Positions 24,609-34,884 of a stretch of DNA of 64,000 bases are shown piece by piece; within the stretch, counting starts at the first letter, position 1, and each line of letters begins with the position of its first letter. A program made the translations under genes and the position numbers. Source of the stretch: Litoditis marina. Taxonomy: Eukaryota; Nematoda; Chromadorea; Rhabditida; Rhabditidae. The DNA lies in assembly GCA_964036275.1 (NCBI GenBank), contig OZ038435.1, forward strand, positions 32,283,521-32,347,520. The letters run 5' to 3'. The notes below the pieces were generated by a model. That model was given only the letters and a program-made list of their open reading frames with translations. It had not been told where the DNA came from and ran no database searches.

Positions 24609-27600
24609 CTTTCTCCTGATATGAAACTCTTCTTAATCTTAAATATCGATTCGATTGATAATGCCTGTGATAATGCCTGAAATGCTGATTCCCGGTGCGC
24701 GCATGTTACGTGGATAGTCTTTATTCCACTATCTGTAACAAACGAAATGAGTATGAGCTTTCTGATCACCTCGCAGTTTTTGAAAAGCAATGGTAAATTA
24801 TAGTTTTCACAAAATCGGCTACTGATTTATGTTCATTGAATTCAGAAATGAGCGCAGCTACCTGGATCTTGAAGTAATTCCGGAACCAGCCGAACCGGCT
24901 GTTTCATTGCTATCTGATAGTTCGAGGTTAGACAGATTCTTCGAGGTTAGTTGTTTCAGCTTAATATCGTAGTGATCTTTTTACTACCTGAATAAGTGTA
25001 ATCCAATGTAGATCTCTCTCAAATAGTAGACAGCTTCGGGCGAGGCCTTGTCTGAAAAGCTTCAGAATTGGCATCGATGAATGTTTTCCTTGTTTTTCCA
25101 CTTCATACATTTTTTTGATATTCTTAGTTTTTTAAGAGAAGTTAGGTTTTGTAATCAGGTAAATGTTTCAACCATGAAATAATTGATACCCACCCAGGTC
25201 AATTCGAATTCTGAGAAGAGTATGGGTCGTGTCGCCTCACCCCTTTCCGATTCTATCGATGTTCACGAAGTAACCGACAGTTCGTCCGGTCTAAGCGAAT
25301 TAGCTGAAAAGGTTCGTTTTGTGGCGCCCGTTCCATTTTGCCAAAGTGCGAGAGTTAAAACAATACGCCAGTAAAACGCAAGTAATTGCCAAAATTCATG
25401 ATTTTCCAACAAACATAGGCGTTTTTCTCTGAACTTTGAACGTTTTCTGTGCTATTTCACCACGGTTGACTAAGTATGGCGCAAATTGAACGATGAACTC
25501 TTTGAGCAGTTGAGTTTGGAGACCAGAGCGATCATACCATACATTCCAATTAAATAACCCGTCTAGTACAGTAGACATGTTTGCGCGTTAGCACCTTGGC
25601 TTCATCCAGCATGTCGGGAGAGTAAATGCTAGTAGATCCCCGACTCTTGGCTTTCATTCCACCATTCTTTTGCACTTCCAATAGTTTGCTTTTCGGAACT
25701 GCTCAAAAATCTGCTCCGCCTTTTTGAGCTCAATGAACTCACCACTGCTATACTAATGTCATTATAGCTGACCGACGATGTGTTGCGAAACTATAGAGAG
25801 ATGAAAAGAGGGGAAGTTGGGTCGACCACTCCCAAAAACACAGGGAATGCCAACTGGAAATCAATAGACTTCACTGGACAGGGAAAATCTGGAACTTCGT
25901 CGCGGAATGTGTAGGTTTCATCCTTCTTTCAAGATCAAATTCGTTGAACAAACCGTAATCGCAACGCTGATAATGTTGTATTCTGCACAATTTTTCATTT
26001 CAAAAGAGCGATATTCACTTGTGAGGATAGTAGTTCTATTACAAAACTTTGTTAGGATGGTGTACTGTACTGGATTGGCAGAATGATTTCTTTCACGATT
26101 TTCAATACATTGTAGATTGCATTTCAGTATTGTGAACATTACCTATGGATTTTGTTCTGTTCAGCATTCAGTCGGGAGTGCCCGAAATAGTTCTATTCCG
26201 ATCCACTCCAATCGAAAGAAGGGAAGAAAATACAACATTCATCAAATCAAAGGAAACAGCTGTGCAAACAAATGACTACGAAAAAGAACCCGAACAGGTT
26301 AAATTTGATAGTCGCAATTATGGTACTGACTTGTTTCGATTCTGGTGCCATTCGTTGGTTAGTAGTTCGTCTTGATGGTACTGTAGGTTGATAAAATGAA
26401 AGAGAAGAACGTGTGTGAGTTGCTCAGTTTCTACAAACTTCTCTTATTCACCAGACAGTGTGCTGAGCGTGATCACGTAGACACCATCATACTGAGACGA
26501 TACCCAGCCAATTGGCCAGCCACGTTTGTAACTATTTTTACGAGAGAGTGTGTATGTGAGAGAGACGCACTGTCTGTGGTATCATTGACCTGCCTGCTCT
26601 CTCACGTTTGTAGACGTCTATTTTCAGAGAATTATGTTTCTGTGTAGTCTGTAGTGTCACCCAATAGTTTTAGGCACCCGGCCGCACTGCTCAAGTTGCC
26701 GAAGTAGAGACTATGGTGGGCAGTTCGCTCGATGAAGGCAGCTCCGAGTCGTTCAATCATTCATCTAAAAGTTCTGGACAGATTCGGTGCTCTAAGTTAG
26801 TTTTCTTCCTTCAAATATGCTTTGTCACATATATCAATGTGTTCAACCGCGAATAAACATTCTGTTCTATCATATTTGTATTCTGTTTAAAACCGTTTAC
26901 ATATAAATAGAAGTTTATTCTTATATATTGATATGGTAGAATTGCATAGTTTGAATATGCTAATTTCCAGCGCCGTGGAAATAGTCAATGTTCGACCGGA
27001 CGGAGCAATCAATATGTCACAGGAAACGGATAGCCAGCGTAAGTATTTTCAACCTTCCACCAAGCTATTTGTGTTAATAGCCAATTTATAAATGACACAC
27101 TTTGAACAAAAGCCTGTTTCCTCATCCTCATAAAAAAACTAATTTGATACTCGATCAGTTACCGTAACGGGTGGTTACGGGCGAGTTTCCCGCTGTTTTT
27201 GTAGTTTGATCTCGCCGTTTTCGGTCTGAATCGGTTGATAGTGTTTTGAGATCTAACTGCAACAATGACTCGGTCACCTATACTGTTCGTCAGTTGCATA
27301 GCTACGTGAAACATGTTAAACACAGCAGAACTCACAAACGTACAATGACAATCTGCACGATTCCTCATCAGAATGCCAAATTTACGTTACTATTCAATTC
27401 ACTTCTAGTATATAGCGGTGTGTTCAGGTTCGCCCCCCGCCCGCCCCGCCAAGACTTCTACACCCAGTCTGACGCCGAGAGTGAGCGAGTCACCCTGGAG
27501 ACCGTCAGTTCGTCAGCTGCGCATTTCCGCCTATGACATCGAGAGCAGTGTGGCTTCTGAAGAAATAGGTAGGAACTATTTTTGCACATACGTAGAGTTT

Positions 27601-28136
27601 GCTCTAGAAATGGCCGGCTCAAACAGTAACAATCGTGGCGGATCTGCTGTTTTTGTAGTTTGATCTCACAGCTTTCCTCGAGATTCATGTCGTGTTTACT
27701 AGTTAAACTACACTTCTTCAGTTAGATGCGGTCACTTCTTCTACTTGTAGACTCATTGCAAATGTTCATCAACTAATTGTCGAACGTCTTCTCTGAGTGA
27801 GAATTCTCCCGTTCACATGAGGCTCGATTGTTTGTTTCCGACCAATCTTCTATTTTTAGAAACCGTGAGCGCCATACGAAATTCGCCCGGTTCTTCCCAT
27901 GCTCCTAGATCTCTTTCCAAGGATTCATTAGAAGAAGGTATTTATTGTCATATTTTATTATATATTTATTGTATTTATATCAAACAAAGAAATGTCATGC
28001 ATAATTCAAACAATATAAAAGGCGATAATTAAACATAACTTTCATTCATTCGTAAAAATTTGCAGAGTACTCTTCTCACGGTGATGATTCGACTTACAAC
28101 CAGATCTCAAACATTTCGTCAACTCCTTCTCGTTAG
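22872..28136 (+). CDS. Unrecognised serine-rich protein, 13 exons, 455 aa
   Basis: Exons: 22872-22984, 23365-23434, 24143-24248, 24420-24528, 24846-24945, 25198-25311, 25768-25910, 26165-26297, 26674-26795, 26971-27038, 27428-27568, 27860-27937, 28066-28136. Every phase closes and the frame ends at TAG, so the model is internally strong although I do not recognise the family. The start is chosen because GTTTTAG ends seven bases before the ATG. Residues about 10-80 (RRAVRGVTARVRDSAG, then EYERAKDGEESVKF and LHEIRQELRKTLSEL) look helical and probably form a short coiled coil. The rest is acidic and Ser/Pro-rich with SDS, SSSG and SPG clusters (SPPARPAKTSTPSLTPRV) and is probably disordered. No membrane segment or enzyme motif is visible. 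A scaffold or microtubule-linked role is possible but only a guess. Its 3' end converges on RGP1 with 157 bp between stops. Confidence 0.75.
23574..23929. mobile_element. Non-autonomous hAT-like element, family C, copy 1 (356 bp)
   Basis: The ends are TAGGGTTGTTAA and, inverted, TTTAACAACCCTA. It is flanked by a perfect 8-bp target duplication ATCTCTTC (23566-23573 and 23930-23937). An 8-bp duplication with a TAGGG terminus is typical of hAT transposons. The interior is made of short TCGAGTTTTGGAAATTT-type units that are largely self-complementary, so long spurious frames arise on both strands. It lies in intron 2 of the 455-aa gene. No transposase is present. Confidence 0.88.
24559..24604. 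repeat. CT dinucleotide microsatellite
   Basis: About 46 bp of almost pure CT in the intron after exon 4 of the 455-aa gene. Confidence 0.9.
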
Positions 28137-28293
28137 AAAGTGGCTGTGATTCGTGAATAATTTATTATTAATGATGTAAATAATATTATGAATGTAACAC
28201 ATTAATGAACTTAATTGAATGTATCAGATGTGAACCCATACTGGCGATTTAACGCGAAAAGGCAAATCAATATTAGCTGAAATCGAAAATATA

Positions 28294-31200
28294 TCACTGC
28301 TGTATCAATATTTTGGCATCTCCCCCGTGAATTGCGTCAGTGAGGGCCGCGTTCTGCGGACTGCACGGTAGCACGTAGATGTCCACATGCCACGTCAGGG
28401 TTTCGATCGGAATGTCTGGAAGAATCGAATGAGGTTGCCTGAGGGACTTGTGACATTTGGGGGTCCATAGGTTATCGTCTGACAGGACACTCAAGATTTG
28501 TAATAATGTTTGTAGTTTGGTCTCGAAGAGGCAAACACGTGTCATACATGTCGCTAACATTCATGTCTATACATGTAGCTCTGTGATGATGTTTGTAGTT
28601 TGATCTCGCCAAGGTAAAAAATAAGTGTTTGTAGTTTGAGTTTGATCATCTACGTGCTACCGTGCAGTCCGCAGAACGCGACCCTCACTGACGCAATTGT
28701 GTTTTGTAGGTTGATCTCGCCAAGGTAAAAAAAAGTGTCTCTACACTACACTATGTCAAACTACAATAATTGTTGTTCTGTGATGCTGTGTTTGTCGTTT
28801 GATCCCGAAGAGGTAAAAATGTGTCTATGCAGATCAAACTACAACTCGGGTCATTCAATAACTATAGATCAAATACATTTTTGATAAATATAACAAAAAC
28901 ATTGTACTGACCAATGGGCGCAGTCGATAGACCTTGTGGGTTGACTTCCATCAACGACTGGCTTGTGACGAATTCGAACCGGATCCTCCATTTCAAATGA
29001 ACTGTAATTGTACTGTCATTTCCCTTCAAGAAGCAACTAAATGTGGTAAGTCAAACCCTGTGTAACTCAAATGTTTGTAGTTTGAATCTAATGCGTTTGG
29101 TCGCAATTTGTGCTATATTATCCTATCAAACTACAAATCACATCTGATCGTCCAATATCCAATACCCACCGGTATCGGTGTGAAACGTTGGTGCGGCCTG
29201 CATAGGAATGCCCAACCGGAACGTGACGTCTTTGGCGTATGCACACACCGCATGATCGTAAGCATGGACTATGGAATGCATCTGAAAAGATACAAATAAG
29301 GTACTTCGTAGGTCGTATGCTTCTAGGGCTTCTACCGTACACCCACATTTGAGTAGGGTCAGACACAAAAAGCATACCAATTTGAATGTTTTGCTCTGGT
29401 CCAAATTTGGCGTACCTCAAACGACACGTGTTGCTCACGTTATAGGAACAGTTGTATTCTCGGAACGGATTTCAGCTTTCTTATTAGATTGAAAGGTCAA
29501 CATTTAACATTGATCAAACATATCTGTCTCACCCTCCCCTCGCTCCTCGTCTCCCCATCTTGTCCGACAGTATCCTCGGCTAGACGTTCTATCGTTTCCA
29601 GACTCACCGAGTATTGTATGCAAGGAACTTCTCCCACTAAAATTTCATTACCTTCTCAAACATACACTAATTGAAAACTATACACAATCAGTAGGTATAC
29701 TTTTGTTTTCTGTAGAATATTTATGAACGCCTGTGCTAACCACTATACATTGTCTCTTCTTAGCAGCGGTAAGAGCAAGTTAACTTTTACACAGTGTAAA
29801 CTGAGATATACCGTACCCTACTACCGCTGCCTATGATATGGCGATGACTAGTGTGTCGCTGGTCAGTAAAGAACTTCTGCTCACCATCAAAGTCGAGATG
29901 TCCAATAATGTCCTCTCCCAGACGGAATGCCTTCTTGAACAGCGTGAGCCTGGTAACTTGTCCGGAGGTATTTGTCATTGAGAACACATGCGGCTTCCGG
30001 CCGGCCGTCATTTGATCTACCGTCGAACTCACAATCTGCAAGTAATAATTCTCAATATTCAAACAAATACATTTCCCTGTACTTTTTTCGTACTAATGTA
30101 AGTATGGCGGCAAAATAATTTCGAAAACCAACTGGGTATTCTACTACCTCTTCGGAAATGCTAATAGAGATATTAAGGAACTGGAGCTCATATTGAAAGA
30201 TGATTCATATCTCGTTGTTTTAAAGTATGCTTTTCTCTGTAAGAGTGTTGGAAACGACATACATTACCATGAAAATATTCAGAATGTACTCACCTCTGAC
30301 ACAGTAGCCTTCTCCTCTCCTTGTTCCAGAAAAGGATTTCCATTGCAGGCGGGCTGTGAATCTAGACCGACCGAGGGAATAATTCTGAAAAGTTGCACTG
30401 TAAAGATAAAACCGGCGTTTTACTACAGTAGCGACACCGTAGTACCGCCGTTTAACTGGTAGTGTTACTGCAGTATCGCTAGCCGTAAAACGGTAGTAGT
30501 AGTACTGTGTCGCTACTGCAGTAAAACGTCAGTAAAGTTGTAGTTTAACTGCAGTAAACAGCAGTAAAATTATTTCGAATTAAACCGAAAACAAAAAATA
30601 GTTTTGAGGTTACTTGAGATACATGACCGATTTACTGGTAGTAATCGTCAACGTTACCAGAAGTTTACTACTGAATCGCGGGACGTTTACGACCATATCA
30701 CCACAGTTTGACTGTTACTACCGTTCTACCAGTGTCTTAACTGTGGGCTAGAAGTTCCTATGTGTAACACTCAGATTTGAAGATTTGACAATATAAAACT
30801 ATCGATATATAGAATAGAATAGATTTATTTTTTAACACGTGACTTCCACATAGTATGTGGCAATCCAAATGGGTAAATAGAGAAAAAAAGTAGAGATGAA
30901 AAAGGGTATGATTACCCTGTTACGCGCACATAGTATAAAATTCAATTTAACAGTGATTCAACCAAATAATTTGTGGGACAGTAGTTGCTTTGCTCTATCC
31001 ATCTAACATCTAATAGAAAATTATACTCGATACAAGCCCCGCAGTTCTTTAACACACTCTCTTCAAGCTCTAATTTGTCGGGAGAGGGCGAAATGCTCTC
31101 ACAGTTTTGTCCATACACCCATAGAAAAAATTCAGAACGTACTAAAGAATTATAGCAACAAATAATAGAATAGATAGTAGTGAAAACTAACCGAATTGGC

Positions 31201-33798
31201 AGGTGCATCAGCTTGATCGGCGCTCTGACATGCTGAACTGCTACCGTAATCCGGTTGAGATATTTCACCAGATTACCTCTGAATGAGGGGGGAAGACCGT
31301 GAGTTGGTAGAGTAATCTGAAAAACAGACAAATTATACAATCTAGTACAGTAGTCGCTCAGGTCAAAACGACCAATTCGTTTCTTCTGTTGTGTTTGTAG
31401 TCTGGTCCCGATGTATTTTTCCTACAGGTACAATCCGACGATTCTGTAGTCGGGAATCAAAATACAACTTAAGCTTCATAATTTTCTGTCAACTAATGAA
31501 AGATGACACATCAAACAGTCGAAGATGGGAGACAAGTCGTGCTACATGGGAGCTGGTGGCTACGGAAGTGGATATATGGGATCCGGAACTTCGACCGAAG
31601 CCGGATACAACAGGAAGGAGTACGCACAGAGCGGCAGCAGCACCGGAAACCAAGGTTCCAAGCCGGCCGCCCCTCAAGTGTTCAAGCCCCGCACGGACCA
31701 GTCTTGCTACATGGGACCCAACTAAACCGATCAACCAATAAACTTGCTACCCACAAAAAAAATATGTCGACAATAGGGTTGTTAAAGTCGAACTCGAAAC
31801 TCGACTCGACTCGAAAAAACTCGAAAATTTTCGAGTCGAGTCGAACTCGAAAACTCGAAATTTCTCAAAACTTGAAAACTCGAAATTTTCCCAAACACGA
31901 AAAACTCTAAAACTCGAAATTTTCCAAAACACGAAAACTCGAAATTTTCCAAAACTCGAAAACTCGAAATTTTGAACGCGAAAACTCGAAAATCGAAATT
32001 TCGAACTCGAAAATTGGACTTTTTGGGTCCAAAAACAGTCAAAACTCGACTCGACTCGAAAAAACTCGAAAATTTCCGAGTCGAGTCGAACTCGAAACTC
32101 GAAAACTCGAAATTTCCCAAAACTCGAAAACTCGAAATTTCCCAAAACTCGAAAACTGGAAATTTTCCAAAACTCGAAAACTCGATTTTTCGCCAAACTC
32201 GAAAACTCGAAATTTCCCAAAACTCGAAAACTCGAAATTTTGAACTCGATTAACAACCCTAGTCGACAACAATACGGTTCTTTCGCGGTCTTTTCTGTAT
32301 CAATACGGTAAATATTGTATTCTATTCTATTCATAAAGAATTAGAATCACCTCAGATGTGAACTTTCGTTGATCTCCCGGGTTGATGACCACATCACAAA
32401 ACAAGACTACCGGCAGCGAAGAGTATACGGTAGATGCACTTCTGGCTATGGCCGTGGTGGGACGGTCCGCTAGTGCTGGCTGCGCGCCAATCGTTCTTTC
32501 TGAATGGTATGATATTCATTTATAACATCCTGATCTCGCAAACGTGATAATTCCACATAATTCAATTGGAAGAATAAGAGGTTGGGTTGATAACATGTTC
32601 TATACAACATACCGCAAGTCAGTTGCACACTTCCCCACGCCAGAGACTCCTTTCCACGAGAACTCACATTCTTCACCGTTACCTGGAATATACTCGAAAA
32701 CATTTTAGCCGTGTCTGGACAGCAAATGGTTATTATAAAATGGTTTACCTGTAAAAAGAATGGTCAAATGGTCAACGGTCAACTGGTAGGGTTAACGAAA
32801 TTCGCGGTTCCTTGTAGAATTTGCCCGATTAATAAACCAATTTCGTGAAACAAATGTTTCAATTCATAGTAAGTTGACGTATCCCTGATCTGTCAGGGAG
32901 CATCAGGGGGGAAGAATTTCTCCGCTTTTTCTGGAGTAAAGGGGGGGGGGGGGGTAAGTCAGGCGTAAACCAGGGAGAAGATGGGGTGAAATCAGGGAAA
33001 TGTCAGAGATATTTAAAAATGTTGATTTACCACTTTTTTTACTATAATCTATTAGCAGAACCTTACACCTACACATTATAAAGTTTTAGTGTCATTTCGT
33101 TGAAGATACCGGTCAAAACTGTGTTCTGCCGCACTTTTGAGAAACCCGTACTAGATGCGGCGCAGCCAGGGGTGCGTCTGTGCGCAATTCGTCCATTTCA
33201 AATCGTTTCGCTTCTGTTGGAAGCCCTTTGAAACATTCGAAAAAAGTTTAACTTTGATTAGACGTTGAAGGAAAGACTTCCTCTTGGCTATTTCTTTTTG
33301 AAAACACTTTGTTTTCTATAAAAGAATAAGCAGGGGAAATAGATGCTTATCTAATCTGAGGAGCATCAGTTAGAGAATTTTTCGAGATGTTCATTCTCAC
33401 TTAATGTTAACAATTCACCATAAACAGTATCAAAGTAAGAAATATTTCTGAATGTGGAAAAAAAATTTGCTTAATTTTTCTCTGAAATTTCTCTGACTTT
33501 TCTCGGAAATTTCCCCACTTTTTCCCTGATTGCACCTTATTTGCCCCCTGTTTCGCCTCTGTCCATATCCGGATATGGACAGGGGCAAAGTAGGGGGCAA
33601 ATGGGGTGCAATCAGAGAAATTTCTGGGATAATCGGAATTCAGTGTTCCATAAAATGAACAGGAATTCAGTGTTCCATAAAATGAGCAGAAAACGGCAAA
33701 GTTTCACTAGAAGACGGACTTACCGTAACCTTTATCACTTCTCCAGAGAGAAATACGGCTACTGGTCGTCCTACCGAAGCGGACACCTCGAGTGGCAT
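28294..33798 (-). CDS. rgp1: RGP1, subunit of the RIC1-RGP1 Rab6 exchange factor, 362 aa
   Basis: Ten exons on the minus strand: 33798-33724, 32682-32613, 32499-32351, 31316-31192, 30384-30294, 30035-29885, 29636-29533, 29281-29170, 29001-28912, 28415-28294. All phases close. With RIC1, RGP1 activates Rab6 at the Golgi for retrograde traffic. The protein has the arrestin-like beta layout of the family. Diagnostic stretches, in order: VVLFCDVVINPGDQRKF, HGLPPSFRGNLVKYL, KAFRLGEDIIGHLDF, IQYSVSLETIERL, VHLKWRIRFEFVTS and IPIETLTWHVDIYVLP. These align collinearly with animal RGP1. An acceptor TTACAG ends 21 bases before the ATG (33819). Introns host a 784-bp repeat (intron 1), a hAT-like element and a nested gene (intron 3), repetitive GCAGTAAAAC words (intron 5) and an inverted copy of the last exon (intron 9). 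Confidence 0.92.
28505..28850. repeat. Cluster of GTAGTTTGATCTCG repeat ends in the RGP1 last intron
   Basis: TTTGTAGTTTGATCTCGCC-like words recur at about 28508, 28590, 28627, 28706 and 28790, with inverted counterparts (TCAAACTACAA) at 28760 and 28835. They look like nested or truncated copies of the short element family also seen in CLASP and ACMSD introns. The cluster surrounds the inverted exon fragment at 28647-28698. Confidence 0.65.
28647..28698 (+). pseudogene. Inverted 52-bp copy of the RGP1 terminal exon
   Basis: These 52 bases equal, with one mismatch (A for G), the coding strand of RGP1 last-exon sequence at 28330-28381 but in the opposite orientation, 266 bp upstream in the adjacent intron. 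In the RGP1 pre-mRNA the copy is antisense to the exon and could pair with it. It encodes nothing by itself. It probably arose by an inverted duplication linked to the surrounding repeat ends. Confidence 0.9.
30395..30750. repeat. Degenerate GCAGTAAAAC / GTTTTACTGC repeat tract
   Basis: Words such as GTTTTACTACAGTAGCGACA and its complement TGTCGCTACTGCAGTAAAAC recur, giving local fold-back potential around 30410-30545. A weaker continuation of TTACTACT/GTAGTAA words runs to about 30750. It lies in the RGP1 intron between exons starting 30384 and ending 31192. It is noncoding. Confidence 0.55.
31525..31725 (+). CDS. Nested intronless gene, 66-aa Gly/Ser/Tyr-rich peptide
   Basis: A single-exon frame lies on the plus strand inside RGP1 intron 3 (RGP1 is on the minus strand). 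It begins MGDKSCYMGAGGYGSGYMGS and ends DQSCYMGPN, so the SCYMG motif frames both ends. The middle is Gly/Ser/Ala/Pro-rich. There is no signal peptide or membrane segment. An AATAAA signal at 31737-31742 lies 12 bases past the stop, and an eight-base A run follows at 31754-31762. The high GC of the frame against the AT-rich intron supports real coding. Lack of introns plus the A run could mean a retrogene, or simply a small native gene. I do not recognise the family. Confidence 0.65.
   Translation: MGDKSCYMGAGGYGSGYMGSGTSTEAGYNRKEYAQSGSSTGNQGSKPAAPQVFKPRTDQSCYMGPN
31774..32261. mobile_element. Non-autonomous hAT-like element, family C, copy 2 (488 bp)
   Basis: The ends TAGGGTTGTTAA and TTAACAACCCTA are flanked by a perfect 8-bp duplication GTCGACAA (31766-31773 and 32262-32269). 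The interior repeats ACTCGAAAACTCGAAATTTT-type units. The 195-codon minus-strand frame over it is an artefact of this low-complexity sequence. It lies in RGP1 intron 3, just downstream of the nested gene's A run. Confidence 0.9.
32865..33648. repeat. Dispersed repeat family A, copy 2 (in RGP1 intron 1)
   Basis: Near-identical to 1067-1835 and in the same orientation, differing by a G-homopolymer expansion (about 32939-32954) and scattered substitutions. The palindrome near the right end is centred at 33570/33571. After the right edge, a 28-bp direct repeat ATTCAGTGTTCCATAAAATG occurs twice (33637-33685 area). It is noncoding. Confidence 0.87.
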
Positions 33799-33821
33799 TA
33801 CACCCTTCCAATGAACACTCT

Positions 33822-34884
33822 GTAACTCTACCGATAGATGGAAAATGAGATTTATCAAGTATTTGATTCTCATTATGAAATTATTTTGATACAACGTTCA
33901 GTTTTAATTGTTTTTCAGATGAGCAGAAGCAGCCAGCTGGCTGGCTATTTTTCCATAGCATACAGATAATAAACGGGCAAACCAACCCTAAATTTCCGAA
34001 AAAAGTTTGAGAACATTGAACGATTTATTGAATGCAACAAACATTTTGCCGAAGAACGACAATTGAAATGAAATCTAGCGAGAAGGAACAACTAAACGTC
34101 AACTAATTATTAAGATGAAGAATGGGTATATTCAAGAATTATTGATAAGAAAAACAACAATTGTAGAACGAACATCGATCCAGAAAGTTTGACACCAAAA
34201 CTGGCACCAATGTTCCTAGAAATATGCCACTTCTGAATGGCAGGCGCGAATTGTGCAAAACGTGTTGATAACACGTTTTCTAACGAAAAAAACAGCTGCA
34301 CACTTCCATTCAGAAATATTCCAAACCAAAGATTATTGCTCTGCTTACAACTAAACATGAACAGCAAATAACGTGAACCAAGTGTGTTTTGAGATAAAAG
34401 AGATCCGTAACAATAAAGGGGGAATCGAAATGAATGAAGAGAAAGGCAAGACAGAGTACGAGAGTACATAACCGGGAAATATTAAAGAATAGTGAAAAGT
34501 GAAAATTGTGCATTTCGCACGTAGTAAATGCAACCTTCCGTCTTATTATCAATGGGAAAGGCAATAGTTGCACATATTGTTCGAAAGATGGTGGGCGATT
34601 GCACGAAGTTTCAGATTCTCCTGGGCCATTCGATTATCGTGCGCTGGTTGGTCTGCTGAAAAGAGCTACAAGTCTTCAATTATACTCTAATCTATTGATG
34701 ACCACTGGCCGTAAAAAGTTGTGGGAGTCGAGAATCCCAGTCTCTCCATTCTACAAGTAACATTAGTTTTGTTAACCGAACATTTTTTACCAGCCTTATG
34801 GTATCTGAAAGCAACCATTAAAAACAGAAGAATCCGCAGTAGCTCTGAACTTTTCCCACAACTGAAATGCTAAACAGAGAAAAA
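33822..34884. other. Intergenic region between RGP1 5' end and CSD paralogue 3' end
   Basis: This should hold the RGP1 promoter and the 3' UTR of the gene at 34885-38227. A plus-strand frame at 34506-34760 contains CTYCSKDGG and could be a zinc-knuckle remnant, but it has no splice or expression evidence. No repeat end is obvious. Confidence 0.4.

Noticed and set aside
29402..29480. Possible extra RGP1 exon (EYNCSYNVSNTC)
   Set aside because: It has no usable acceptor in frame, and the exons at 29636-29533 and 29281-29170 join in phase without it and match the family.
31747..32334. 195-codon minus-strand frame of repeated FRVFEFSSF
   Set aside because: It is a translation of the low-complexity interior of the hAT-like element; open frames occur on both strands.
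34506..34760. Plus-strand frame with CTYCSKDGG, possibly a zinc knuckle
   Set aside because: It has a single CxxC pair, no splice signals, no polyadenylation signal and no relation to neighbouring genes.
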